A stretch of 64,000 nucleotides of DNA from Streptomyces coelicoflavus (GCF_003112555.1 NZ_BEWB01000002.1:124001-188000), one strand, 5' to 3'. Numbered from the stretch's first letter, positions 32,772 to 41,558 are shown. A program made the numbers and translations. The notes: generated by a model from the sequence alone, not told the origin.

Positions 32772-32835
32772 CTCAGTTGGTTAGAGCAGCTGACTCTTAA
32801 TCAGCGGGTCCGGGGTTCGAGTCCCTGGCGGCGCA
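32762..32835 (+). tRNA. tRNA-Lys (anticodon CTT), copy 3
   Basis: Identical to the two minus-strand copies. A TAAGGT -10-like box about 18 bases upstream lies within the preceding coding region. Confidence 0.97.
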
Positions 32836-32841
32836 CGTTGG

Positions 32842-32896
32842 CGATGGCGAGGCGTGTTCGCGGAAAGCGCGAACCCACCTCGCCATCGTTGTTTTT
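32842..32896 (+). terminator. Terminator of tRNA-Lys copy 3
   Basis: A long hairpin (CGATGGCGAGG...CCTCGCCATCG with an inner TTCGCG/CGCGAA stem) is followed by TTGTTTTT, a rare classic T-tract in this GC-rich DNA. The remaining bases to 33004 hold only GC-rich simple palindromes. Confidence 0.88.
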
Positions 32897-33004
32897 GCGC
32901 GGCTTCGCCGCGCGTTGTGGGGGCTTCGCCACCCACACCCCCCGCTCGGTGGGCCGGGGGTGGTGGGCTCGCCCAGGCGTGTGGGTGGGCCGGGGACGAG
33001 TAGG

Positions 33005-34267
33005 TCAGCCGGGGGTGATCTGTACGGTCCAGGCGCCCGACTCCGTGCGGTCCTCGACCTCGACCCGCACGCCGTCGCCCGGGACCGTGAAGCTCTCGCC
33101 CAGGCCCACCGGCGCGTCGGCGAGCGGGGGGTAGACCGAGTCGGCCCAGCAGGCCTCGGTGCCCGGATGGGCGTCGACCACCTCGATCGGCCCGCCGCCC
33201 GACTGCGCCCCGCTGCGCACCCGGTACACCAGCACCCCCGCGCGGCAGGCGGAGGCGTCGCTGCCGACCGGCGTGCGCACCTCGAAGGCGAGCGCGCTGC
33301 CCGCCCCCGTGCGCACCACCGCCAGCTTCGTACCCCGCCCCAGGCCGAAGGCCGGCGCTCCGGCGGCGCCGGTCACCACCACACCCGGGCCCGCCCCCAG
33401 CGGCTCCATCGTCAGCCGGGCCGGCTCGCCGCCCCGTACGCAGACCACCTGCCGGGGCTGCAACCAGCCCAGCTTCCACTTGTGCCAGCCGAACAGGTCG
33501 GGGGCGAGCCCGAACTGGCTGCCCATCAGGTCCCAGTCGCCGACGTGCGTGTCCCAGTCGCCCTCGCCGTCCACCGGCCGGTGGTACAGGTCCGGCAGGT
33601 CGAAGACGTGCCCCGTCTCGTGGGCCAGGACCAGCCGGTCCGGCGGATGGTTCTCGAAGACCGTGACGACCCGCCGGATGTCGGTGCCGTCGGCCCGCAT
33701 CGGGGTGTCCAGGTTGACGACCTTCGTGGCGTCGGAGTCCACGCCGGGCGCGTCCGGGTCCGCGACGAAGTAGACGACGTCGTACCGCGAGAAGTCGACG
33801 TGCCGGTCGGCCGCGGCCAGCGCGTCGCGCAGGTAGGCGGCCCGGTGCTCGGGACCCCAGTCGCGCCGTATGGCGTACGACGTCGACGGGCTCGGCATCC
33901 GGATCCAGTCCCGCAGCGGGTGCGCGCGGAGCGTGAAGGCGCCGTAGGAGGCGCGCCGGAAGAAGTCGCCGGTGGCCGGGAAGTGGTCGGCGGCGAGTTC
34001 GGCCGGTGCCGTCAGCGGCTGGGAGTCGGGGAAGGACAGGAACACCATCACCGCGTCCAGCGCCCGGGCCGGCCGGGGGTAGGCCGCGTTCCAGGTGTCC
34101 AGGCCCTCCGAGTGGTGTACGTCGGTGCGCTGGAGCGCGCAGGGCTCCGGGGAGAAGGGCTCGGCGACCGAGGGCGCGCTGATCAGGGAGGTCGCGGCGA
34201 GCGCCGACATCGTGGTGCACACCGCGGCGGTGCTGCGCAGCCTGGTCCGGGGGAACGGGCGCGGCAC
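33005..34267 (-). CDS. Secreted M6-family (immune inhibitor A-like) metalloprotease
   Basis: About 420 residues. The zinc motif is HETGHVFDLPD, with His216, Glu217, His220 and a downstream Asp226, as in M6 peptidases. The preferred GTG at 34267 follows GGAGGT and gives a clean signal peptide (cleavage near APSVA-EP). An ATG at 34315 would add 16 residues and has a TAATAC box seven bases upstream, so a leaderless longer form is possible. A beta-rich C-terminal region with one Cys pair follows the catalytic part. It is divergent from cdgA. Confidence 0.85.
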   Translation of the reverse strand: MPRPFPRTRLRSTAAVCTTMSALAATSLISAPSVAEPFSPEPCALQRTDVHHSEGLDTWNAAYPRPARALDAVMVFLSFPDSQPLTAPAELAADHFPATGDFFRRASYGAFTLRAHPLRDWIRMPSPSTSYAIRRDWGPEHRAAYLRDALAAADRHVDFSRYDVVYFVADPDAPGVDSDATKVVNLDTPMRADGTDIRRVVTVFENHPPDRLVLAHETGHVFDLPDLYHRPVDGEGDWDTHVGDWDLMGSQFGLAPDLFGWHKWKLGWLQPRQVVCVRGGEPARLTMEPLGAGPGVVVTGAAGAPAFGLGRGTKLAVVRTGAGSALAFEVRTPVGSDASACRAGVLVYRVRSGAQSGGGPIEVVDAHPGTEACWADSVYPPLADAPVGLGESFTVPGDGVRVEVEDRTESGAWTVQITPG

Positions 34268-34414
34268 ATGGACCTCCGGACGCGGTTGACGGGACACCGC
34301 ACCCAGCTTGTGCATGATTGTCGTATTACGACCTGTTCGCCTGCACCGGATGGGTGAGCCGGCCGGGTCTTCGCGCGAGTTCTCCTGGGCGACGTCCCGA
34401 AGACACTCACGGAA

Positions 34415-34440
34415 CGTCACAACTGGTCGGAGGGGTGACG
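34415..34440. promoter_or_regulatory. Inverted repeat in the M6 protease / cdgA divergent region
   Basis: CGTCAC-N14-GTGACG is a perfect six-base inverted repeat. The region 34268-34599 also contains a TATGAT -10-like box for cdgA (34533-34538) and an imperfect BldD-like element TCAC-N5-GTCG at 34417-34429. No gene is seen in this 332-base gap. Confidence 0.5.
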
Positions 34441-34599
34441 GACCCGTCCAGGTGTGAGCAGAAACGATCTGCCGGAGGGGTGGACCGGTCCGCAGCGCGG
34501 AACGGCGGCTGGAAGGGCCCGGTGTCAGCCTCTATGATCGGCACACTTTCCTGCACGAACAGAGCACGAACAGAGATCGAGGCACTGCGGGAGCGAGCG

Positions 34600-36585
34600 G
34601 TGAACGGAACCTCCGAAGGGCCGGCGCCCGCGACAGACCTCGGCCCGTCGGTCATCACAGAACGTGACGAAGGTCTGGCTCCCGGTACCGGGCGTACGGG
34701 GCCCCCGGCCTACCGGTCGGTGTTCACCACCGCCCCGCTCGCCATGGCCGTCGTCGACGCCGAGGGCCTGGTCGTGAGCGCCAACGACTCCCTGGGCACC
34801 CTCCTCGGCACCGACCCGGCCGCGCTGGCCGGCGGCGTGGCGGCCGACCTCGTCGACCTCGCCTCCGACGCCGGCACCTGGCACGCCTACCGGGAGGTGC
34901 TGCGCGGCCACCGTCCCCGGCTGCGCTGCACCAGACGGCTCAAGCGGGCCGACGGGCACTCCCTGTGGGCGCAGGTGACGGTCGAACCACTGGCCGGCTC
35001 CGGGGAGCCCGGGGACGGCGACTGCGAGGGCCTGCTGCTCTCCGTCGCCGACGTCAGCGCCCGGCGCGAACTCCAGGCCCGGCTGCGCCACCTCCAGATG
35101 CACGACCCGGTCACCCGGCTGCCCAACCGCGCCCTGTTCTTCGAACGCCTGACGGCCGCGCTGGAGGCGGAGCCCCACGAGCACGGCGGCACCGGCCGGA
35201 TCGGCGTGTGCTACCTGGACCTGGACGGCTTCAAGGCCGTCAACGACACCCACGGCCACCGCGTCGGCGACCGGCTGCTCGCCGCCGTCGCCGAACGGCT
35301 GACCAGGTGCGCGGAAGAGGCCGCCCACGCCCGGTCCGGCGCGCCCCTGGTGGCCCGGCTCGGCGGCGACGAGTTCGCCCTCCTGGTGGAGGACTCCACC
35401 GGCACCGACCAGCTCGCCGACCTGGCCGGAGCGGTCTTGGCGGCCCTCCAGCCGCCGTTCGAACTCTCCGACCGGCGCCTGTCGGTCACCGCCTCGGTCG
35501 GCGTCGTCGAACGGCACACCGCCGGCACCACCCCCACCGCCCTGATGCAGGCCGCCGACACCACCCTGTACTGGGCCAAGGCCGACGGCCGGGCCCGCTG
35601 GACCCTGTTCGACCCCGAGCGCAACGCCAGCCGCATGACCCGCCAGGCGCTGGCCGCCACCCTCCGCCCCGCCATCGAACGCGGCGAGTTCGCCCTCGAG
35701 TACCAGCCACTGGTCGGCATGGAGGACGGCCGGGTGCGGGGCGTCGAGGCGCTCATCCGCTGGAATCATCCTCAGTTCGGCGTACTGGCGCCGAATCGGT
35801 TCATCGCACTGGCGGAGGAGGATGGATCGATCGTTCCCCTCGGCCGCTGGATCCTGCGCACCGCCTGCCACCAGGCACGCCGCTGGCAGCTGGCGCACCC
35901 CGAAGAGCCGCCGATCTTCGTCAGCGTCAACGTGGCCGTCCGCCAGGTCTGGGACTCCGACCTGGTCGCGGACGTCGCCCACACCCTGGAGGAGACGGGC
36001 CTGGCGCCCCGTCTCCTCCAGCTGGAACTGACGGAGTCGGCGGTGATGGGCTCGGCCGGGCGACCGCTCCAGGTCCTCCAGGCGCTCAGCGACATGGGCG
36101 TCCGCATCGCCATCGACGACTTCGGCACCGGCTACTCGAACCTGGCCTACCTCAGCCGGCTGCCGGTCTCGGTGCTGAAGCTGGACGGCGCGTTCGTACG
36201 GGGCTTCCAGTACGAGGCCGTGCCCGAAGCGGTGCCCGACGCCGTGTCCGAGGCCGTGTCCGACGCCGCGGCTCCCGGCGCCGGTGCTTCACAGGTCGCC
36301 GGCGCCGAGGTCGCCCGTGCCGGGGCCGCCGGTACCGGGGTCGCCAACCCGGCCGACGAGGTCATCGTCGAGGCGATGGTCCAGCTCGCCCACCGCCTCG
36401 GCCTGACCGTCACCGCCGAGTGCGTGGAGACCTCCGACCAGGCGACCCGCCTGCGCCGCATCGGCTGCGACACCGGCCAGGGCTGGCTCTACTCCCGGCC
36501 GGTGGCACCGGACCGCATCTCCGCGCTGCTGGGCTCGGCCGGGGCCGGCCCGGCGGGGGTTCAGGCCGGCGTCGGCAACCCGTAG
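34600..36585 (+). CDS. cdgA: CdgA-like PAS-GGDEF-EAL cyclic di-GMP enzyme
   Basis: 661 residues from the GTG at 34600 (GGGAG upstream). PAS sensor about 37-155; GGDEF domain about 165-340 with intact GGDEF (255-259); EAL domain from about 355 with EAL (383-385), IDDFGTGYSNL and a later VTAECVET. No RxxD inhibitory site is visible before GGDEF. The EAL domain is interrupted by a low-complexity insert (about 537-587) of EAVPEAVPDAVSEAVSD repeats. In S. coelicolor the equivalent gene is a BldD target whose product makes c-di-GMP and affects development. Its end overlaps the convergent LLM gene by 25 bases. Confidence 0.9.
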   Translation: MNGTSEGPAPATDLGPSVITERDEGLAPGTGRTGPPAYRSVFTTAPLAMAVVDAEGLVVSANDSLGTLLGTDPAALAGGVAADLVDLASDAGTWHAYREVLRGHRPRLRCTRRLKRADGHSLWAQVTVEPLAGSGEPGDGDCEGLLLSVADVSARRELQARLRHLQMHDPVTRLPNRALFFERLTAALEAEPHEHGGTGRIGVCYLDLDGFKAVNDTHGHRVGDRLLAAVAERLTRCAEEAAHARSGAPLVARLGGDEFALLVEDSTGTDQLADLAGAVLAALQPPFELSDRRLSVTASVGVVERHTAGTTPTALMQAADTTLYWAKADGRARWTLFDPERNASRMTRQALAATLRPAIERGEFALEYQPLVGMEDGRVRGVEALIRWNHPQFGVLAPNRFIALAEEDGSIVPLGRWILRTACHQARRWQLAHPEEPPIFVSVNVAVRQVWDSDLVADVAHTLEETGLAPRLLQLELTESAVMGSAGRPLQVLQALSDMGVRIAIDDFGTGYSNLAYLSRLPVSVLKLDGAFVRGFQYEAVPEAVPDAVSEAVSDAAAPGAGASQVAGAEVARAGAAGTGVANPADEVIVEAMVQLAHRLGLTVTAECVETSDQATRLRRIGCDTGQGWLYSRPVAPDRISALLGSAGAGPAGVQAGVGNP

Positions 36586-37661
36586 GCGTCGGCGATCAGC
36601 TCGTAGGAGCGCAGCCGTACGTCGCCGCCGTGGGCGTTGGCGGTGAGCATCAGTTCGTCGGCGCCGGTGCGCTTCTGGAGGTCGTCGAGGCCGGCGCGGA
36701 CCTCGTCGGCGGTGCCGTGGACGACGTTGGCGTTCCAGGACCGTACGAAGTCCTCCTCCATCGGGCTGAAGTCGTACGCCTCGGCCTCCTCCGGCGTCGG
36801 CACCAGCCCCGGGCGCCCGGTGCGCAGCCGGACCATGTTCAGCGCGGCCGCCAGCACCTGCCGCCGCGCCTCCTTCTCGTCGTCGGTCGCGAGCGCGGCG
36901 ACGCCGATGAGGGCGTACGGGGCGTCCAGCACGGCGGACGGCCGGAAGGACTCGCGGTACAGGTCGAGCGCCGGGACCGTGTTCTGCGCAGAGAAGTGGT
37001 GCGCGAAGGCGAACGGCAGCCCGAGGGTGCCGGCCAGCCGCGCGCTGAACCCGGAGGAGCCGAGCAGCCACACCGGCGGCCGGTGCGCCGACTGCACACC
37101 GCCGGGCGAGGTGGCCTGCACCGGTCCCGGCACGGCGTGGATGCGGCCGTACGGGTGCCCGTCCGGGAAGTCGTCGTCCAGGAACCGGATCAGCTCGGCG
37201 AGCTGCTGCGGGAAGTCGTCGGCGCCCTCGTTCAGCCGGTCGCTGCGGCGCAGGGCGGCGGCGGTGGCCCCGTCGGTACCCGGGGCGCGGCCGAGCCCGA
37301 GGTCGACCCGCCCCGGCGCCATGGCCTCCAGCGTCCCGAACTGCTCCGCGATGACGAGCGGCGCGTGGTTGGGCAGCATGACGCCGCCGGAGCCGAGCCG
37401 GATGCGGTCGGTGTGGGCCGCGAGGTGGGCGAGGATCACCGCGGGGGAGGAGGAGGCGACGCCGGGCATGGAGTGGTGCTCGGCGACCCAGTACCGCTCG
37501 AATCCGCGGCCCTCGGCGAGCCGCACGATGTCCACGCTGGTCCGCAGCGCGTCGGAGGCGGTGCGACCGGCCCCCACGGTCACCAGGTCCAGTACGGAGA
37601 GGGGGACGGGAGCGGTGCCGTGGGCGGTGCCCCGGATCTCCTCTGCGGCGTCTGCGGGCAT
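36561..37661 (-). CDS. LLM-class flavin-dependent oxidoreductase (MsnO8-like)
   Basis: 366 residues. A luciferase-like barrel begins VPLSVLDLVTVGAGRT, followed by YWVAEHHSMPGVASSSP, LGSGGVMLPNHAPLVIAEQFGTL and GRVDLGLGRAPGTD, all typical of the single-component FMN luciferase-like clade. AGGAGG precedes the ATG. It is downstream of a PPOX-family gene on the same strand (119-bp gap). The substrate is unknown. Confidence 0.88.
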   Translation of the reverse strand: MPADAAEEIRGTAHGTAPVPLSVLDLVTVGAGRTASDALRTSVDIVRLAEGRGFERYWVAEHHSMPGVASSSPAVILAHLAAHTDRIRLGSGGVMLPNHAPLVIAEQFGTLEAMAPGRVDLGLGRAPGTDGATAAALRRSDRLNEGADDFPQQLAELIRFLDDDFPDGHPYGRIHAVPGPVQATSPGGVQSAHRPPVWLLGSSGFSARLAGTLGLPFAFAHHFSAQNTVPALDLYRESFRPSAVLDAPYALIGVAALATDDEKEARRQVLAAALNMVRLRTGRPGLVPTPEEAEAYDFSPMEEDFVRSWNANVVHGTADEVRAGLDDLQKRTGADELMLTANAHGGDVRLRSYELIADAYGLPTPA

Positions 37662-37780
37662 GGTCGGGTGCCTCCTGTGCTTGACGTGGTCGTACACGCG
37701 GTTCGTACGCGGGTCGCTTCGCGACGTAACAGGAGGGGGTCTCCGGTTATTCCCCGGCGGGTCGCGTCGGCCCGGTGGCG

Positions 37781-38242
37781 CTACGCCGGCCACACCCCCT
37801 CGCGCACGACGACGCGGCCGCGAAGCTCCCGCTCTCCGCGCCAGGCCCGCACCGTCGTCGGCTCGACGCGCAGGTAGACGAATGCACCCTGCTCCGTCCG
37901 CGGGTCCCAGCCGAACTTGCCCGCGAATGCGTCCGCGGCCTCGTCGGGCACCTCGCTCGCGGGATACGCCTCCACCTCTCCTTGCAGCAACACCACGTCG
38001 AAGGTGTCCGGCAGTGACAGCCGTACGCGCGGCTCCTCGCGTATGTTGCGCGCGGTCGCGGAGGAGGCGCCGGTGCACATCCACACGGCCCGCCCGTCCC
38101 ACAGGAACCACAGGGGCACCTGGTGCGGCCCGTGGTCGGGGTGGGCCGTCGACACCCACACGTCGCGCTCCCTGCCCAGCCGTTCCAGGACGTCGCGCCT
38201 GCGCTCCGCCGCAGTGCGGCGCGTGATCTCCGTTGCCTGCAT
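37781..38242 (-). CDS. Pyridoxamine 5'-phosphate oxidase-fold protein (PPOX, probable F420/flavin binder)
   Basis: 153 residues with a split-barrel fold: VWVSTAHPDHGPHQVPLWFLWDG, SSATARNIREEPRVRLSL and a late GWDPR motif. It matches small actinobacterial F420-dependent or heme/flavin PPOX proteins (TIGR03667-like). There is no ribosome site; TAGGGT (38251-38256) eight bases before the ATG suggests a leaderless mRNA. Confidence 0.8.
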   Translation of the reverse strand: MQATEITRRTAAERRRDVLERLGRERDVWVSTAHPDHGPHQVPLWFLWDGRAVWMCTGASSATARNIREEPRVRLSLPDTFDVVLLQGEVEAYPASEVPDEAADAFAGKFGWDPRTEQGAFVYLRVEPTTVRAWRGERELRGRVVVREGVWPA

Positions 38243-38333
38243 GGACGCCGACCCTAGGCATCGCGCGCGCGACGCGCATCGGGCGCGGGTCCTAGGCCGA
38301 GGTGCGTAAGCCCCGCTCCCCGGCCCGCGTGCC

Positions 38334-38513
38334 TCAGCTACGGAGGGCGGCGAGGAAGGCGGCGAAGGCGGGGGCGGGGAAGGTGAGCACGGCTCGGGCG
38401 GGGACCTTGGAGTCGCGGACGGCTATGTGGGGGTGGTCGAGGGCGACCTCCACGCAGGCGTTGCCTTCGCCGCCGCCGGAGTAGGAGGACTTCTTCCATG
38501 GGCCGCGCGTCAT
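38334..38513 (-). CDS. DUF397 protein, 59 aa
   Basis: A short gene beginning MTRGPWKKSSYSGGGEGNACVEVA, with the family core (W-KSS-S--GNACVEVA) and VAVRDSK-like middle (IAVRDSKVPA), ending LRS. GGAGCTG precedes the ATG, four bases after the upstream XRE stop. DUF397 proteins are small partners of XRE regulators in streptomycete WhiJ-type loci and are thought to modulate them. Confidence 0.9.
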   Translation of the reverse strand: MTRGPWKKSSYSGGGEGNACVEVALDHPHIAVRDSKVPARAVLTFPAPAFAAFLAALRS

Positions 38514-38517
38514 CGGG

Positions 38518-39369
38518 TCACAGCTCCTTCGTCAGCCGGTGAATGAACTCACGGGAACATTCGGGCTCGAAGGCTACTTCCTCCACCCTGCGGAACAACG
38601 TTCGGAAGTGGCTCAGTTGCGCTTCGGCGTCGACGAAGACGGTGCCGTGAGGGGCGTCCCGGACGACCGTGTCCAGTTGGGGGACGGGTCCGCCCGCGTA
38701 CACCATCGCGCTACCGGCGCCTGCGAAACCGCTCACGGCGAATGGGACGACGCGTACGGTCACGTGGTCGGATTCGGAGAGACTCAAGATGTTCGAGAGC
38801 TGAGCCCTCATGCCAGCCTTGTCGACCACCTTAATGCGCAAGGCCGCTTCATGGATGACGGCCTCGTACGGAGTCGGCTGCGGGCGCTCGAGAATGACCC
38901 TGCGTCTCATACGGTGCTCCACCCAGCGCTGGATCTCCTCGCCCGAGAACTGAGGATTGACGTAGGAGAAGAGGGCGCGAGCGTAGTCCGCGGTCTGGAG
39001 AAGTCCCGGTACGTGCAGGAAGTCCACGTCCCACCGCAGCGATGCGTGATGCTCCAACTCGGAAAGATCCAGGAAGGCGTGGGGGAGTGACCCCCGATAC
39101 TCCTCCCACCAACCGTGTGGGCGGCCGGTGGCCATCGTCACCAGTGCCGCGATCAGATTCTCGTCCGCGCACGCGTAGTGAGCGGCAAGGCGGCGCAGGC
39201 GCTCCTCACTTACGCCCGCGATGCCGGACTCGATCTGACTGATCTGGACGGAGTTCACGCCGAGGAGGCTCGCCGCCTCAGTCGCCTTGAGGCCGGCGGC
39301 TTCCCTCATCTTTCGCAGCTCGGCTCCCAGGCGCTCCTGGCGAGCCGTTCGGGTGCGTCTGGGCGGCAC
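38518..39369 (-). CDS. XRE-family regulator of the WhiJ/Scr1 type
   Basis: 283 residues. The helix-turn-helix (ATEAASLLGVNSVQISQIESG) is near residues 30-55. The long C-terminal domain has the standard motif FLHVPGLLQTADYARALF and ends in EFIHRLTKEL. The GTG at 39369 is chosen because AAGGAGG lies five bases upstream; the longer frame to 39480 has no site. It forms an operon with DUF397, and the ATPase-like gene is divergent. This is the known three-part WhiJ-like arrangement, usually controlling development. Confidence 0.88.
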   Translation of the reverse strand: MPPRRTRTARQERLGAELRKMREAAGLKATEAASLLGVNSVQISQIESGIAGVSEERLRRLAAHYACADENLIAALVTMATGRPHGWWEEYRGSLPHAFLDLSELEHHASLRWDVDFLHVPGLLQTADYARALFSYVNPQFSGEEIQRWVEHRMRRRVILERPQPTPYEAVIHEAALRIKVVDKAGMRAQLSNILSLSESDHVTVRVVPFAVSGFAGAGSAMVYAGGPVPQLDTVVRDAPHGTVFVDAEAQLSHFRTLFRRVEEVAFEPECSREFIHRLTKEL

Positions 39370-39587
39370 GTCTCCTCCTTGTTCAACGGCCGTTCGCACG
39401 CGGCTCGTTCGAGGCAAGATTACGCGATCCGCTTGCTGCGTCATAAATCTATGCCCTACCTTCGGTGACAAGAGTCGCACTCATTGCGACGTCGTGGCGT
39501 CGGAAGCGCACCGCTTTGCCCTGTCATGGCAGCGCGGCATGGACACCGGCACCGCGACCACCCGCCCCATCCCCGAAGGGAACCGGC

Positions 39588-40025
39588 ATGCCCGAAAGCG
39601 ATCCGTGGGAGTACTCCCTCTACATCCCGAACGACCCCAGAGCCGTCACCGTCTGCCGCCGGACCCTGCGTCTGATCCTGACCATGCACGGACTGATCCG
39701 CATGGTCGACCTCGCCGAACTGCTCGCCACGGAGCTGGTTTCCAACGCCGTACGGCACACCAAGGGGCCCGCCGCGCTACGGGTGCGCTGGTCCGGGGCT
39801 GCGGGAGTACTCCGGCTCGGTGCCTGGGACGCGGATCCCTCACCCCCGGAGCCGCCGCAGCCGTTCGACCGGGCCGTGGAGCGGGAGGACGGGCGGGGGC
39901 TGGCGTTGGTGCGGGCCTGTGCGGACGTGTGGGGGTGGCAGCCGCTCGCGCGGGAGGGGAACCGGGGGAAGTACGTGTGGTGCGAGCTGGGGGCGGTGCC
40001 GGCCGCCGGGAGACGGACGGCGTGA
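39588..40025 (+). CDS. Small HATPase (anti-sigma factor / RsbW-like) protein
   Basis: 145 residues with a GHKL ATPase fold. The N box is ELVSNAVRHTKG, the G1-like part is WDADPSPP, and the G2 loop is GRGLALV. It is divergent from the XRE/DUF397 pair with a 218-bp gap. Proteins of this type accompany WhiJ-like loci. GAAGGGAA precedes the ATG. Its partner sigma or anti-anti-sigma factor is not in the window. Confidence 0.85.
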   Translation: MPESDPWEYSLYIPNDPRAVTVCRRTLRLILTMHGLIRMVDLAELLATELVSNAVRHTKGPAALRVRWSGAAGVLRLGAWDADPSPPEPPQPFDRAVEREDGRGLALVRACADVWGWQPLAREGNRGKYVWCELGAVPAAGRRTA

Positions 40026-40033
40026 CGCGTCGG

Positions 40034-40600
40034 TCAGTGGACCACGCGGTGGCGGAGATGGACGACGCGTGAGCCGAAGGTGCGGGACTCGACGAGTTCG
40101 AGCTTCACCCGGCGCCCGTGCCGGGGGAAGTACGCGGTGCCGCCGCCGACCAGTACCGGGTGGACCATGGCCCGGTACTCGTCGATCAGGTCGGACGCGG
40201 CGGCGTCGGCGGCGAGGGTCGCGCCGCCGATGGCGATGTCTCCCCCGCCGGGCTCGGCCCGCAAGCGCTGGATCTCCTCCGCCGGGGTGCCGGAGGCCAG
40301 GCGGGTGTTGGTGCCCTGGACCGTCGTCAGCGTCCTGGAGAACACCACCTTCGGGAGCGCCTTCCACAGTGCGGCCCACTCCAGCTCCGCGGCGTCGAGT
40401 GACTCGTCCCGATCGGCGGTCTCCCAGTACAGCATCGTCTCGTACAGACGCCGGCCCAGCAGGTGGACGCCGGTCCGCCGCAGTTCGTCGGTGAAGTGGC
40501 GGAAGACCTCCGGGTCCGGGTCCGACCAGTCGATGGCGCCGGTCGGGTCGACGATGAAGCCGTCGAGGGACACGTTCATCGAATAGGTCACCCTGCGCAT
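40034..40600 (-). CDS. Dihydrofolate reductase / RibD C-terminal family protein
   Basis: 188 residues beginning MRRVTYSMNVSLDGFIVDP, then LLGRRLYETM and a late GGGTAYFPRHGRRVKLELVESRTF. This is the RibD_C reductase fold. GGAGG precedes the ATG at 40600. It probably is an NADPH-dependent reductase of a small heterocycle; it is not a true FolA. Its stop is eight bases from the convergent ATPase gene. Confidence 0.88.
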   Translation of the reverse strand: MRRVTYSMNVSLDGFIVDPTGAIDWSDPDPEVFRHFTDELRRTGVHLLGRRLYETMLYWETADRDESLDAAELEWAALWKALPKVVFSRTLTTVQGTNTRLASGTPAEEIQRLRAEPGGGDIAIGGATLAADAAASDLIDEYRAMVHPVLVGGGTAYFPRHGRRVKLELVESRTFGSRVVHLRHRVVH

Positions 40601-40770
40601 CGGAAGGCCTCCTCGGTAGCCGTTCGAGTCCGACAGTACGGCCACCGGGTGGGTGCCGCAGCAGGTGTCGATCGTGCGGCGCCCGGGTGAAGCGGTGCAG
40701 GGCTGTCTCGATGAGTTCTCCGTCCTCGAGCGGTCTGTCCTACTACTCGACCGTTCTCGACAGGAGTGCC

Positions 40771-41140
40771 ATGTCCACCATCCAGCCAGTGATCCTGACC
40801 GCCGACCTGGACGTTCTGCTCGACTTCTACTCGGAGTTGTTCGGCGCCGAGGAGATCTTCCGGGTGCCGGCCCAAGGCCCGGCCTTCTACCTCGGCCTGC
40901 GCATCGGCGACACCGACCTCGGGCTGGTGGCGAAGAAGGACCCGGGCGCCGGAGAGGCGCCGCGGATCCTGCTCAGCATCGGTGTCGACGACGTCGACGA
41001 GACGCTCGGCCGGGTGGAGACGCTGGGCGGCTCGGTCAGCGGCGGCCCCAAGGACATGCCGTGGGGACAGCGCGTCCCACGTCAGCGACCCCGACGGCAA
41101 CCCGATCAACCTCACCCACCCGATCCGTGACGGCGCTTAG
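40771..41140 (+). pseudogene. VOC (glyoxalase-like) gene with a frameshift near its 3' end
   Basis: AGGAG precedes the ATG. About 100 residues (STIQPVILTADLDVLLDFYSELFGAEE...) follow the VOC fold. After GQRV (about 41076) the frame would end in unrelated Arg/Pro-rich residues at 41130. The frame starting at 41078 instead gives HVSDPDGNPINLTHP, the normal end of the family, ending at 41140. One extra or two missing bases near 41074-41078 explain this. It may be a real inactivation or a sequencing error. Confidence 0.78.
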
Positions 41141-41502
41141 TCGACCGGCGAGACCCGGATCAGGTTGCCGTCCGGGTCCGTGATCGTGAAGGTGCGGCCG
41201 AAGGGCTCGTCGTGGGGCTCCTCGACCACGGTGACGCCCTTGGCGACCCATTCGGTGTGGAGCGCGTCGACGGCCGACGCCGGGCCCGGGACCATGAGGC
41301 CGACCTCCGAGGTGCGCGGGGTGCGGGGCGTGACCGCGTCCGCGCGGCCGCTCCACAGGGCGAAGAGGACCCCGGGGGCGACCTCGAAGGGGACGTAACG
41401 CGGTGTCGTCACCACCGGCTTAATGTCGAACAGGTCGGAGTAGAAGGCGGTCGCGCGCTCGACGTCGGTGACGTAGACGAGGAAGAGGTTGGGTGCGGGC
41501 AT
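41137..41502 (-). CDS. VOC family protein (glyoxalase/bleomycin-resistance fold)
   Basis: 121 residues, an intact VOC protein. It has VTDVERATAFYSDLF near the start and GRTFTITDPDGNLIRV at the end, with the usual metal-site glutamate replaced or unclear. GGAAGGAG precedes the ATG. It is divergent from the WYL regulator across a 99-bp gap holding a strong operator, so it is probably that regulator's target. It overlaps the frameshifted VOC gene by four bases at the ends. Confidence 0.87.
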   Translation of the reverse strand: MPAPNLFLVYVTDVERATAFYSDLFDIKPVVTTPRYVPFEVAPGVLFALWSGRADAVTPRTPRTSEVGLMVPGPASAVDALHTEWVAKGVTVVEEPHDEPFGRTFTITDPDGNLIRVSPVD

Positions 41503-41558
41503 GGGGTGTGGGCTCCTTCCGGGCGGGCCGTTCGGCCGCTGGTGCCAGCCTCGCCTGA

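Noticed and set aside
34318..34599. A longer N-terminus for CdgA from 34318
   Set aside because: The added residues are Cys/Arg-rich and low in similarity to any domain, and no ribosome site exists there. The GTG at 34600 has GGGAG upstream.
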